Shown: positions 22,378 through 33,102 of the stretch, piece by piece
Layout of the letters: each line of letters starts with the position of its first letter
Position numbering within the stretch: position 1 is the stretch's first letter
DNA from: Orientallactaga sibirica
Lineage: Eukaryota > Chordata > Mammalia > Rodentia > Dipodidae
DNA: 64,000 bases
Reading direction: 5' to 3'
Assembly (NCBI GenBank): GCA_036365145.1
Contig: JAEOAD010000029.1
Location: forward strand, 20,755,001-20,819,000
The notes under the pieces: generated by a model
The model's input: the letters and a program-made list of their open reading frames with translations, nothing else
What the model was told of the DNA's origin: nothing
The model's database searches: none
Translations under genes and position numbers: made by a program

Positions 22378-24130
22378 TTATAACAGGGAGGTGTCATCAT
22401 ATTGAGTGAGATCTATATAGTCTATCATAGGTTCAGATAGAGTTAGATGGTGCACAAGGACCTGATTAATAGCTACTTTAGCAATATTAGTTTTTTGTTG
22501 TCTGAGAAACTTGATAAGGCAGGGGGCTACAAGTAATAGGGTTCCTATAGCAAGGAGGGGGCCAAGGAAGGGGAGAAGCCAAGTGACTAAAGGGTTAGAG
22601 AACCAGGTGGTAGGGTCCTCAGGCTTGTAGTGGTCAAGCAGCAACTTGCGGAGTTTTTTTTTTTTTTTTTTTTTTTGAGAGTTTTCACATTTTGTTCAAC
22701 AATATTTGATTCATTAACAAAAATCAAACATTTTTCTCCCAAGACCATACATGTCCCCCCATGTTCAGCAGTAATGAGGTCTTAGGCTCTACAGTTTTGG
22801 CGTACCACACCTGCGAGAGTGAAATTGTCTCTGGAGAGATTCAAGGTTGTTGGCAGTGGATTTCATTGGCTGATCAAGCTTGTTTTGGAAGTCCCTGTGA
22901 GGTGGTTGGTTTGGACCAGGGAAGCTCCCACAGCACCAGAGGCCAGCAGGGACAGCATCGTGCCGAGACCCACCAGTAGGGGGATGAAAATCTCTCTCAG
23001 TTGACAGAGCAAAGTTGGAGTTTGTAAGCTGCTTCTTCTTCCTCATAGAGATATACCTGTGGAACAATCAAGACTGGAGAACAAGGGATGGGAGAGGAAA
23101 CATTTATGCATGGGGTGGTTATCCCTTCTCACCAAAGGAGAACAGGTGTCTTGACACAAGTGGTCCTAGTTATGGAAATATTGAGGTTGCATTCAGCTCT
23201 GGTTGGCTTGGAGCTGGACAGGCAAGGAGGCACACACTGACCAGAATCAAAGAGGGGAATATCAGTAAGGCAGGATTGGGAATAGTTTGTTATAGATGTA
23301 TGGTATTCAAGGGTGGCATTAATAGGGACTATGGTTAGCAGGGGACGGGTAGGGAATGCACAAAAGAAGCAGTTAGAAACATTAGGACAGTTAGTAAAGA
23401 GAGAAGATCAACCACATATTGGATATATTGTGTCCATGTTACAGTGGCTTGTATCTTTTCTTGACTTGTTTTCCCTGCAAAAGAACATGATGGTTAGTTT
23501 GCACCAGGTGGGAAGTAGGGTTATAGTGTCTAGGACTATGAAGAGTACCAGAGGGAGATGAGAAGAAGCATAGAGTTTTTCCATTAACCTTCTCCTCCAA
23601 CGTTCATTCCAGGGATCTCGTATGGAGAGTGTACATTCTCTAGTTTTCCTGGAGGCTTTAAAGACAGTGTTTGGAAGCTAAAGCTGTCAATGACACAGTA
23701 ATCATATTGGCATCCCCCATAATAGTTCTGGTCTCTAAGGCACTCTTTATTAGTTTGGCGATAGTGAAGCGTGCCATGCTGTCCGCACAAACCACAGACC
23801 GAGGATAGACACAGAAGGTGACAGTGTTCTGGCAGCGCTTAGTAGGACAATATCATGTGCCAATGATTTTATTGACCCCTTGATAGGTCTCTCTGGCTTT
23901 AAAGTGCCATCCTCTATGGGGGGAGGGGGATTGAGAAACAGCAAGAGAGACATTTGCATTGGAGTGTAAGATTATTAAATCTGCCAACGAAATGGCTAAG
24001 AGGGAGGCCTGTGGTGGGCATATGGCTTTGGCTGCATCCACAAGGTCATGGATATCCTGCAAAGGGGCTCTTTTTTTCTGACTCGGTGGTGCCGGTGAGG
24101 GTGGTGCTTCATCTCTTTCTTCCATCCCTG
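22378..24130 (-). pseudogene. env: ERV env remnant (surface and transmembrane subunits, broken)
   Basis: On the minus strand the reading starts near 24125 with a proline-rich, basic leader and a hydrophobic stretch that could be a long signal peptide. Fragments of a surface subunit (23584-23959) follow, with stops and frameshifts. The transmembrane subunit is recognisable between about 23067 and 22378: a hydrophobic fusion-peptide-like stretch now out of frame, a heptad-like segment, one retained Cys-x6-Cys loop, a membrane span (about residues 15-45 of the final 88-residue frame) and a short tail. An A-run of about 23 (22655-22677 on the plus strand as T) interrupts the ectodomain. Env receives the downstream end of the pol deletion. 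Not functional. Confidence 0.8.
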
Positions 24131-24179
24131 ATCTGTCAGGCAGGCCACCTCTGGTTGGTGAAAATCAGACATTTTGAGA

Positions 24180-24640
24180 CTATACTTTGGGGCAGAACCA
24201 TCTACTCAAAGCATTTGGCAGGTCCTGCACTATTAATGGAGGGGACCAAGAAGGCAAAGCATTGTTGGTCTCGGGGATGCAGGGGGATAGAAAAGACACA
24301 ATCCTTAATATAAATAGTAAGGAGGGGGTATTGGCTGGAATAGCTGACACAAGAGGCAGTCCTTTTTGAGGGGTGCCCCAAATGAACATGGCTTTATTGA
24401 TGGCCCTAAGATCTTGTAGTAACCTACATACTCTTGAGCCCTTTCGAATTACAAACACAGGAGTGTTCCATTAGCTCCATGAGGGGTGGATGTGATTAAG
24501 TTGGAGTTGCTCTGTTGCTAACTGATTTCAGATTTCAAGTTTCTCCCTTGGCAGAGACCACTGTTCAACCCACGTTGGCTCCTCAGAGAGCCATTCTAGG
24601 CATGGAGTTTCATACTTAACAGGAGCCTTTAGGATTGGGG
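24180..24640 (-). pseudogene. pol: ERV pol remnant: N-terminal third of reverse transcriptase
   Basis: Minus-strand fragments in several frames show the fingers/palm start of a betaretroviral-type RT, including LLQDLRAINK and a following proline-rich loop. At about 24310-24200 a further piece contains the IKDC...FSIPLHPRD-type strand in another frame. Homology stops abruptly near 24.18 kb, before the catalytic YxDD box. Connection, RNase H and integrase are absent, and sequence passes directly to the env leader, marking an internal deletion of roughly 2-3 kb. Confidence 0.8.
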
Positions 24641-24649
24641 GTGACATAG

Positions 24650-25030
24650 TCTTTCATCTCAATGCATTCTCCCTCTATATTACTGGCAATAACTACATCT
24701 AGGACCTCAAGAATATCTCTACCTATCAGGTTAGTTGTTATATCCACCACGAGGGGTCAGATGAGACTTGTAGTTCCATCTGGGTCCTTCCACTTAAAGG
24801 CTTCCTTGGTAACATATGCCTGTGAAGGACTTCCTATCCCCATTGATTGGGGTCTGGGAACTAATTCCCAGTGTTGGGGAACTTCAGATCACTTTGGAAT
24901 TGTCTTATCTGCACCAGTATCAATTAGACATTTGAATATGTTTTCCTCCAACCGCTAAGGCTGACTATGGATGGGCCCCTCTAGGATACTTGTTACCTAC
25001 TGTATATTATGGGTTTTCCTTCTTATTGGC
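24650..25030 (-). pseudogene. pro: ERV protease remnant
   Basis: The minus strand encodes LIDTGAD at about 24901-24927, the aspartic protease active-site triad motif. About 60 codons later it encodes an IGRDIL motif (around 24700-24720) equivalent to the second conserved GRD/GRN block. At least one stop codon lies between and just after the active site. The gene lies between gag and RT, as expected. Confidence 0.85.
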
Positions 25031-25079
25031 AGGGCTGTGGGTTGCCCCTTTAGAAGTTTAAAGGCTCTAGGGGCTTGTC

Positions 25080-26640
25080 ATCTTTGTCATTAGTCGAGCA
25101 GCAGTCTTTTTTTCCAATGATACCCCTTGCGACATCTAAGGCAGACTGTTTTTGGAGGGGGGACACCTTTAGTGGCCTGATGTTGAGAACATTCCCCTCT
25201 TCAGTGTCCTTCTTCTCCACAATTAAAGCATTTTCCTTTAACTTTCAAGGCTGTGGCAAAGACCTGCACTAAAGAGGCAGCTTTATGTGAGGCAGTTCCG
25301 ATATCCTGAGTAGCAACTATCCATTTATCATAATGTTCTTCCTTGAGGCCTTGGCAAGCTAGTATACATTCTGAGGTCATGCCTTCCCAAATGATATTTT
25401 TGAGGAGGAGATCCTTGGCCATTGGGTTGAGGATTTTTCTCTCTAAATTGGTTTTTGTCCTTAATATAAAGTCATAGAGGGTCTCCAATGGCTTCTGACT
25501 AAGACACAGTAAGGAAGAGGTATTGTCCTGGGTGTGTGTGTGGAGGGGGGAGGTTATTCTATTCCATACCTGGAGAGCACAAGTGTGAACTTGGCCATAG
25601 AACCCTGGGGGCTATTGGGCCCGCTGAAGGCCTGTGGAGAAATTGCCCTGTCCGAATAATTCATCAAACCCCAGGGAATGTTTTGTTGATTTGGGTTTCT
25701 TTTTATTTGTTGGAGGCATTCATCTCTATAGAGGGCTTCCCATTGAAGGAACAGAGGACTAGGCAGGGAGGACCAGCAGATCTCGTGCCAGTCCTGGGGG
25801 TTATTAATTGAACTTGGTAGGCTGTGGAGAAGGGACTTAGTCCATGGCACATGGATCCCATCTTCTCTAACAGCCTGTCTGAGTTCTTTAAGATCACCAG
25901 CTTTATAGGAGTACCAGTCTACGGGCTGAGCCTGAGTTTGTTGAACATTAACAGGAAAGGCTGCTACTTCTGGTTGAATGCCTTTTTATTACCTCAGGCC
26001 CCACATAGTTATTGTGTGATTGTAATGTGGGGGAGGGGTTGATGGAGGGGGCTCCTGGCCAGGGGAGTTTATCATGTTGGGATTCTTTTGGTCTGTGTAA
26101 CATGAGTCCTGAGTGGGGCATCCCAGAATGGGAGGCGGTATAGTGGAAAGGTGGATAAAGGGGAGTGGGTGTTGGGGAGTTTGGGGTCATCCTTTTTCTA
26201 ATTTCTTCTATTGCATTTTCAAGGGAACTGAGGTCCAGCACTGGCCAGTTCTCAGGACTCTCCTCATTAGAGTTATCATCTGATTTTTGTGTGGAAGAGG
26301 TCTTAGGGGGCTAATGCATTGCCTAACAGCTGCTATAATTGGGACAAAAGAGAGGGAGGGGAGGTTTCCTTCCAGAACTTCCCATCTCCTGGCTAAATAA
26401 GTTATGCAGGTCTACATATCTGAGTCATATGGATCCCCAGAAATCATCCAGGGGGTGATCTGGAGGACTTCTTCCCAGAAGGAGATAACTTCTCTCTGGG
26501 AGAGCTTAATTCCACTAACTTTCAGGAAAGCACTTAATCCATGAATCTGATTCCTTTTCGTGGGAGGCAATATTGGCCATGATAGAAAAAGAGCGGCGAT
26601 ACCAAGACAGGAGGACAATGTTCCTGAGGGATGGATAGCA
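25080..26640 (-). pseudogene. gag: ERV gag remnant
   Basis: On the minus strand, a matrix-like segment (26620-26412) carries an FLKVSGIKLSQ...FWEEVLQITPW pattern as in betaretroviral matrix proteins. A proline-rich linker follows. A capsid segment (25990-25554) has DLKELRQAV and LPSSINNPQDW..ICW patterns. A nucleocapsid has one zinc knuckle CFNCGEEGH (about 25230-25203) whose fourth ligand lies beyond a stop, and a second, partly decayed CxxC (about 25110-25150). Stops and shifts separate the pieces. Confidence 0.87.
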
Positions 26641-27010
26641 CCAAGGGGGGTTCCCCAAAGGTCCAGCTGCAAGCCTGAGTGCAAATTTCAGAGCCTGGGA
26701 ACCACCCTAAGGGCTTTTAAGTGGTCGTTGTGCTACCAGTTTGGGAGTCAGACAGAAATAGACAGGCGGTTGTTGCCAACACCTGGGTGGGCTGTTAGTA
26801 TCCAAGCAGTGGGCTAGGAGCCGTCAGACAATGCCGAAGAGTGGCCTCAGACATCAGTTGCCCATTCACCTTATTCAGTCCCTAGTGATGGCACAAACTG
26901 AAAGTAATGGAGGAAAAGGAAAGATCCTGCCAGCCCTCAAAATGTGGAGGCATAGGACACAGGGGGCCGATGTATCCCTAAATGATGATTGTCCCTCTGG
27001 GGGAGTACTC

Positions 27011-27022
27011 ACTTACCCTGAG
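27011..27022 (-). promoter_or_regulatory. ERV leader 5' splice site
   Basis: The minus strand reads CTCAGGGTAAGT just downstream of the primer-binding site, a near-consensus splice donor in the position used to make spliced env RNA. Confidence 0.65.
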
Positions 27023-27035
27023 CACATCCTGGAGG

Positions 27036-27053
27036 GTCCCTGTTCAGGCACCA
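27036..27053 (-). other. ERV primer-binding site, tRNA-Lys type
   Basis: Two bases inside the 5' LTR the minus strand reads TGGTGCCTGAACAGGGAC. It matches the Lys3 site TGGCGCCCGAACAGGGAC except at two positions, both C to T in a CpG context and therefore best explained by methylation decay. The Lys3 primer is used by several betaretroviruses and lentiviruses. Confidence 0.88.
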
Positions 27054-27055
27054 AC

Positions 27056-27707
27056 TGTGGGTCACTGGTTCCTCAAGGGGCCATTGCACACATGCTCCCC
27101 AGAGGCATCCATGCAACTGTGGAGCAGGGTCTTGAGCAGCCATGAGTGTGACATGAATAAGAACCTGGGAGACAGCTTCAGAGAACAGCTCTCATTTATT
27201 CAACAAGGAACTGGGTTTTTATAAAAAGTTGAGAAAGAGAGCAGGAAGATGGTCCCAAGGGGATTGGTGGGTTCAAAGGTTGTTTGCCAATGCCTAGTTG
27301 GCATATAGGGACATTCATTTCAGCATATAGGGAGAGGGTCAGGTGATCTATGTAGTGGTGGGAAGAGGTATAGGGTAGGGGGATGGGCTGTGTAAAGGCT
27401 GTTAGCTGATACCCTATAAGGAGTTTCCTAGGTAACTGGCCAAAGGTCACAGGGCTATGTGGGAAGTCTAAGTCTTATCAGGATGTCCACGCACCCTGGG
27501 CCAGGGGGAGGGAGTGGCCCTCCTCGTACCTGTCTTAGGGCCCAGGATTTGTCCTGGGGATCCAAGCTCACTGTGACCCCTGGGAGGGGGGAGGGACTTA
27601 ACTCCTGCCAGTTCCTGGGACCCAATAGTTACCTGGGATCTAGGCTGCTATGACATATCTGATAGCTTAGGCTTGCTTTTAACCCTGGGCCCTGCCTTTG
27701 TCAGACA
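27056..27707 (-). repeat. ERV 5' LTR
   Basis: It starts (plus strand) TGTGGGTCACTGG and ends GTCAGACA, giving TG...CA. The minus strand has TATAAAAACCC (about 27214-27224) and AATAAA (27195-27200) as in the partner LTR. It is 652 bp against 666 bp for the other. Confidence 0.93.
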
Positions 27708-27713
27708 CTCATT
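27708..27713. repeat. 6-bp target-site duplication, right copy (CTCATT)
   Basis: Identical to 21519-21524. Confidence 0.85.
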
Positions 27714-27993
27714 CAAATAAATATCTACACACAGAGGAATTGTATATTAGATGTGTGAACCAAGTAGGTGACATTGTTTTATGATCCAAGGCAGGCTTTG
27801 TGACTAAACTGTCAATCAAGAGACACTAGGTGTCAAAAAGGACAAAGTTACACATTTTTTCCTAAAATATTATTCCCCCAAGTTATAATATGCACTGTAC
27901 CCCCAAACTTGAGTCCAAAATGCTAAAAATGATCTTTTGACAGTATGTAGGCAAGCATATCATAGAACAATTTGTAATTAAGAAAATAAAATT

Positions 27994-28178
27994 GGACTGG
28001 GGAAATGGCTTAGCAGTTAAGGTGCCTGACTGCAAAGCCAAAGGACCCAGGTTTGATTCCCCAGAACCCACTTAAGCCAGATGCACAAAATGGTGCATGT
28101 GTCTGGTATTCATTTTCAGTGGTTGGAGTCCCTGACGTGCCAATCCTCTCTTCCTATCAAATTAATAAATAATAAAAA
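27994..28178 (+). mobile_element. tRNA-derived SINE (DIP/B2-like)
   Basis: GGACTGGGGAAATGGCTTAG head, GGTTTGATTCCCC B-box-like word, AAGCCAGATGCACAAAATGG body and an AATAAATAATAAAAAAG tail. Confidence 0.87.
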
Positions 28179-28179
28179 A

Positions 28180-29235
28180 GTAAGTATAAAGTATAAAGTA
28201 TAAAGTAAGTATAAATGTGAAAATGTTGAAATACATGAACAAACAAATCATACTTCTTTCAGTGAGTCCTAACAGTTACAAATTACAAACTAAAATTTAC
28301 TAGGCATAGCATACACACTTTGTTTACAGGAACAATTACCTTGATATCAAAGCCTTCTCACTGTTAAGGATTATGCTATGTACTAGATAGTCAGTGGTGA
28401 GGAAAATAGGGAAGTTACCTGCCATCTAGTCTCACAAGGATTTCACACCATTTTTCAAATAATTAAAATTAGTTTCAATAAGCAAAAGTTTGTCAGGATG
28501 ATACTGCATCTTTCCTTTTAAGTCCCATGTCCATTGTTTAACTACCCAGCCTGATTTTCCTCATAAAAGGGTATGTTTGATAAGAAAAAAAAGGACACAG
28601 AGATGAAGTTATAACAATTTAAGGAAAGAAAACATTGATCCTCTTACACATGATCACTTGGAAAGAAATCTGGATGTCCCAGAACTTCTCTTTAAAACAA
28701 AACCAAGGGACTCCTACTGTCTTATTTCTGAGAACTGAAACACAGAGCATTTCGGGATGTGCAGAAGATTGCACCTTGCTATTAGTTACAATGGCAAATC
28801 TGAGAATGGGATTTAGAGGAATCCAGCTCAGGTTTAGGCAGCACAAAAAATTAAAAGCTACCTACTTGAAATATTATCTATCTTCCTTGTACTCAAAGAA
28901 TATATTGTTTTAGGGTTTTGTCTTTTCTTCTCTGAACCGCTTACTATAGCAGTAGCTGAAGGTATTTTGCCAGAATGTAGCTATTCATGAATAAAATTAA
29001 CAGGGGGACCAGAGAATTCAGATGTTCCTAGAGAAATGAGTGTTTCACAGAGATGTGCAAGATGAGATTTCCTTACACAAATAGCAGATAGGAATACTTT
29101 ACAGCAATTGAAAGTATGTGACAGTATACAGGTGTAGGGACTATAAACAGTGCAGGGAGTCAGAGAAGATGGCTGCATGATGACATTACACAGTAGGTCA
29201 GGATTGAGACCATTACTTTGCATTGTTGCATCATC
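28180..29235. other. Single-copy sequence
   Basis: A short triplicated AGTATAA motif (about 28182-28214) extends the SINE tail. No other recognised feature. Confidence 0.4.
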
Positions 29236-29236
29236 A

Positions 29237-29428
29237 AAGTTTCAGAGCCATGCTTCATGGCACAAGCCTTGAATCCAGACACTTGGGAAGGACCTGCTAG
29301 AAGACTGAGAACTCAAAGTAAGTACAACTTACATAGCAAGATTTGGTCTCCAAAAGCCAAGGATTGTGGATATTGCTCAGTGGTAGATTTCTTGCCTATA
29401 GTGTTCAACACCCTCAACCCAGGCTATA
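29237..29428 (+). mobile_element. B1/ID composite (B4-like) SINE, diverged
   Basis: A B1-like left half (CATGGCACAAGCCTTGAATCC, ACACTTGGGAAGG) is followed by an ID-like right half (GGATATTGCTCAGTGGTAGA, TTGCCTATAGTG). It ends A-rich. Confidence 0.6.
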
Positions 29429-29561
29429 GCACCAAAATAAAACAAAAAAGAAAGAAAACCATCAAACAGGAATAATCTTTCTTTTCACCAGGAAAACACA
29501 GGAAGTTTGGGAAAATTACAGAAGGATATGTGGCAAGATCATCAACACCATGTGTTAGTGT

Positions 29562-29745
29562 GTTAGTTACTTTTTCTCACTGCTTTTTCAACCTACTTAT
29601 GGAAGCAAGGGTTTCCTTTTGTTCTCAGTTTAAGGGCCCAGTCCAATATGGCCAGAAAGGTTTGGTGTTGCAAGTGGCTCTAGCTGGTCACATTGTATCT
29701 GTAGTCAAGAAGCAGAGAGATGAATGCTGATGCTTGGTTGGCTTT
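29562..29745 (-). mobile_element. MTD-like MaLR LTR, left part (host of a nested element)
   Basis: It opens TGTTAGTTACTTTTTCTCACTGC and is cut off at 29745. The missing right part resumes at 31473, after a 1.7-kb insertion. Confidence 0.8.
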
Positions 29746-30104
29746 TGTTACAGTCAGGTTCACATTGCAGGCAGAAATCACCTGACCAAGAGCAGCTTTG
29801 GGGAAAAAAAAAAAAAAAAAAAGGTTTATTTTGGCTTACAGACTCAAGGGAATGCCCCACAATAGCAGGGAAAATGATGGCATGAGCAGAGGGTGGACAT
29901 CACCCCCTGGCCAACATAAGGTGGGCAATAGCAACAGGACAGTGTGCCAAACACTGACAAGGGAAAACCAGCTACAAAACCCATAAGCCCTCCCCCAACA
30001 ATACTCTGCCTCCAGGAGGCTTTAATTTCCAAATCCCCATCAGCTGGGAACCTAGAACTCAGAACACCTAAGTTTATGGGGGACACCTGAATCAAACCAC
30101 CACA
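29746..30104 (-). repeat. MaLR 3' LTR
   Basis: It contains a 17-19 base A-run (about 29803-29821) beside GGTTTATTTTGGCTTACAGACTC. The GGACATCACCCCCTGGCCAAC and AAGTTTATGGGGGACACC words are shared with its partner and with 3475-3820. Confidence 0.87.
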
Positions 30105-31254
30105 TCCTACCCTTGGCCTCCATAAACTGTTAACCATCCACGATGTAAAAATGCAATGCATTCAGTCCAACTTTCAAAGTTCCCACATTTTTTTTAAATC
30201 AATCTTAACAATGTTCAAACATCCCTATTATCCAAGGTCTTTTAACTGAGTGATATGCCAAAAAAAAATCCCCCCAAAATCTAAATGGCACAGAACAAAA
30301 CACACTGCAAAAGATGGCATTGAGCATAGCAAAATAATATTCAACCAATACAAGATTTAAACAGGGCAAATATCAAACTCTGTAGCTCCAAGTCAAACAA
30401 GTCTAATCAGTGACAAGTTTCCAAGTCTGATAACTCTAACCAGCAACAAGTCTCTGGAGTTCCAATGCCCCCTCCAGCTAGGCTACTCACAGTCCTAAAA
30501 ACTTCATCTGGGACAGGCAGCTCTCCTTGGCAGCCATCTTGTGGTCCCAGCATCTCCACTGGGTCTCCACTGCAACCCACAATCCATCCTCATGGGTCCA
30601 GAAAACCTGCTTCATAATGCCCATGACCATTTCCAAAACACAAGGCCATGTTGCAAACTCAATGACACTATCTTTCCTGCATTTCTTTTACTCCAGAATA
30701 CCAGGTGGGGTGCCAATTTGTTAATCCAGGAGGGAATAAAACAGACTTTAAAGGACAGGGCACTCCTTCAGCATTCAGGACCTTTCAAAAGAGTCTACAT
30801 TCTTCCTGTTGCCCCAGAGCAGGTCAGCTGGCCAATCTCAAAGGTTGTAATCTTTCATATAATTGCAGTTAAATGGCAGAATTTTCAGCCCAAAGATTTC
30901 ACTTCTGTGCCATATCCCTCTGCTCACACCAGTCCATTTCTCTGCAGTGCATCCCTGCCCATGGTCTCAGGACACAACCATAATACAAGCCTCTCACACA
31001 AACTGTTTATAGTCCAGGCCAGGTAAAGTTCTTTCTCACCTTCATAAGCCAAACCTCAAAGTGCATAGTTCTTACTGCATTCAGGTTTTTTAACTTTGAC
31101 CAGAATAGTCAATAAGATGTACTTATAGCACTGCAAGTTGTCTCTTAGGCCAAGGTTTCAATCCCTCCACATTCCTCTTGAAAGGCAGCTCCAAAAGGCC
31201 AAAGCCACACAGTCAGGTGTCAAAAGGCAACCCCACTCTCAGTACCAATATTAC

Positions 31255-31472
31255 TATTGCAGTCAGGTTTTCATTGCTGGCAGAAATCACATGACCAAGA
31301 GCAGCTTTGGGGGGGAGGGTTTATTTTGGTTCACAGACACAAAGGGATGCTCCACAACGTCAGGGAAATACTCTGCCTCCAGGAGGCTTTAATTTCCAAA
31401 TCTCCATCAGCTTGGAAAATAGCATTCACAACACCTAAGTTTATGGGGGGACACCTGAGTCAAACCCCCACA
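31255..31472 (-). repeat. MaLR 5' LTR with internal deletion
   Basis: It is collinear with the other LTR but about 140 bp shorter: after CCACAACGTCAGGGAAA it jumps to TACTCTGCCTCCAGGAGGC. The deletion removed the centre of the LTR. Confidence 0.85.
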
Positions 31473-31690
31473 GCTTTCTTCTGTTTTTCCTTTTTTTGTT
31501 TTTCCTTTCTATAATCTCAGTCCATGGGATGGTATTGCCTACATTCAGAGTAGATATTCTCCTCTCAGTTATTTAATTTTTTTTTTCTGGAAAAATCCTC
31601 AAAGATCTCTCCAGAGGTACGTCAACTACTCTTACATGATTCCAAGCCCAGTAAAGCTGAAGTGAAGGTTAACCATCAGCATTGGTATGA
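31473..31690 (-). mobile_element. MTD-like MaLR LTR, right part
   Basis: It continues the LTR cut at 29745, with CCATGGGATGGTATTGCCTACATTCAG and AGTGAAGGTTAACCATCAGCA at its end. Confidence 0.75.
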
Positions 31691-32360
31691 TCTTATGATC
31701 AATCCATAAATAGAAGGAACCATGACCAGTGCCAGAGACAAAGGCCACAGTACTGTCATAAGGTATGATTATGTGCACTAAACATGTTTGCCAAAGAAAT
31801 GAAGTTTAATAGACTCCAGGTGTATTTGGACACTATTTTAACCAGTTGGTAATGAATGAAGAATACAGAGTGTGAGAGAAAGGGGAATCACTAGGGTTAG
31901 TCAACATTCTGGGCATGTGATTAAGTTGGAGGCTGAGGTCAGTGTGTAAGATGGAGTAAATGGCCAGGTTGGGTTTGATAGGGAGTTCAAGATAAGTTTG
32001 ACTAGGCTGAGTTGAAATGCCTTTGTCAGAATACATTCCAATAGATTCAGTGGGTTTGGGGCAGAATATTTTGACCATGCTCTTTTTATGCAGTTGAGGG
32101 TAGAAACAAATAAACCAAGAAAAGCTTGAGATTTAGGGCATTTCTATCATTGTGCACTTGCAATACCGGTACTCAGATTGCAAGGAGGCAGAACAGGGAG
32201 AGGATAATCCAATTATATATACTGAGCCCTGCTCCCTTTTCTTCTTTGTACAGTATCACCACTGCATCTTCGCAGATGTAAGGATATCTCACAGGTTATC
32301 ATCTGAGATTTATAAGACTCCATTCTCTCTCTCTGTCTCTATCTCCTCCTCTTCCATCTA
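31691..32360. other. Single-copy sequence
   Basis: No recognised feature. Confidence 0.4.
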
Positions 32361-32363
32361 TAA

Positions 32364-32397
<34 letters not shown>

Positions 32398-32421
32398 AGA
32401 GAGAGAGAGAGAGAGAGATAT

Positions 32422-32464
<43 letters not shown>

Positions 32465-32515
32465 GGTAGATGATACATAGATGATAGAGATGATAGATAG
32501 ATAGATAGATAGATG
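32364..32515. repeat. Compound microsatellite (TA)n(GA)n(GATA)n
   Basis: About fifteen TA, then about twelve GA, then about eleven GATA units, a degenerate bridge and a second short GATA block. It yields long isoleucine/tyrosine/serine frames that are artefacts. Confidence 0.97.
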
Positions 32516-32636
32516 AATGATAGAACATGAATCATTGGCAAAGAAAAAAGTAAGCAAAAAAGAATGTGGGTAATTTTGACCAAACTTTATTAACCACAAA
32601 TTTTTGGAACTATCTTCATCTGTGACATTCACTGGC

Positions 32637-32815
32637 CTCAGTATTCACATATTAATCATTGCAGGAACCCCATGAGGTAAGTAGAACTGTCTTGCCATTT
32701 TACAGATAGCAAGGATACATAGTAACTGTAACTTTCAAAGGGGCTGAATAGGAAATATGAGGCCAGGGGAATTGTCTCTGGGGCTCCCACTCTTTATCAC
32801 AGAGCCAGAATGGAA
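32637..32815 (-). mobile_element. MIR ancient SINE
   Basis: On the plus strand, ATTAATCATTGCAGGAACCCCATGAGGTAAGTAG then CATTTTACAGATAGCAAGG, and ending near CACAGAGCC, keep the order of a reversed MIR. Confidence 0.7.
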
Positions 32816-33102
32816 GATAAGACTTGACAGACTTATGACATTATTAGGAAGATGATACATTAATAAAAAGAAAAGAAAGAAAAGAACATGGTGCTACCAC
32901 AAAGCCAAACAGCCTCCTCTGAATACGTAATCCAAGGAGCTTGGGAAATTTTGTGCATGTACTGAAGTTTATACGGTCAGATGACTACCATTTTCTCATT
33001 CAGCATTATTTAAAAAAATAAAGCTTATTATTAACACTATGCCACCACCATGAGCTAGAAGAAGAGCTCCATGTCATGAATCCATGTCAAAGGGAATGTC
33101 TG

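Larger units (their letters stand above)
21525..27707 (-). mobile_element. Defective endogenous retrovirus (betaretrovirus/D-type-like), complete ends
   Basis: The element has two LTRs in direct orientation, TG...CA ends, an exact 6-bp CTCATT duplication, a Lys-type primer-binding site, a leader splice donor, and in order on the minus strand gag, pro, partial RT and env remnants. The matrix, capsid, zinc-knuckle, protease and RT fragments look betaretroviral, and the transmembrane-subunit remnant resembles the D-type/gamma kind. That mixture is known from D-type viruses. About 4.9 kb lies between the LTRs against roughly 7-8 kb for an intact relative; the missing part is mostly pol, lost after the first third of RT. 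Frameshifts and stops break every gene, so it cannot encode a working virus. Confidence 0.93.
29746..31472 (-). mobile_element. Complete non-autonomous ERVL-MaLR element
   Basis: LTRs lie at 29746-30104 and 31255-31472, TG...CA bounded (one end decayed to TA), with exact 5-bp GCTTT duplications at 29741-29745 and 31473-31477. The 1.15-kb interior (30105-31254) has no gag, pol or env similarity I can see. On the minus strand it starts with TTGGTACTGAGAGTGGGGTTGCC, in the position and style of a MaLR primer-binding region. The longest interior frame, 161 codons at 30541-31026 on the opposite strand, has no recognisable domain. Confidence 0.87.

Noticed and set aside
30541..31026. The longest single-strand frame inside the MaLR interior (161 codons)
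   Set aside because: It runs antisense to the element and shows no domain or codon-like bias.
32299..32632. Frames rich in isoleucine, tyrosine and serine
   Set aside because: Produced by the TA/GA/GATA compound microsatellite.
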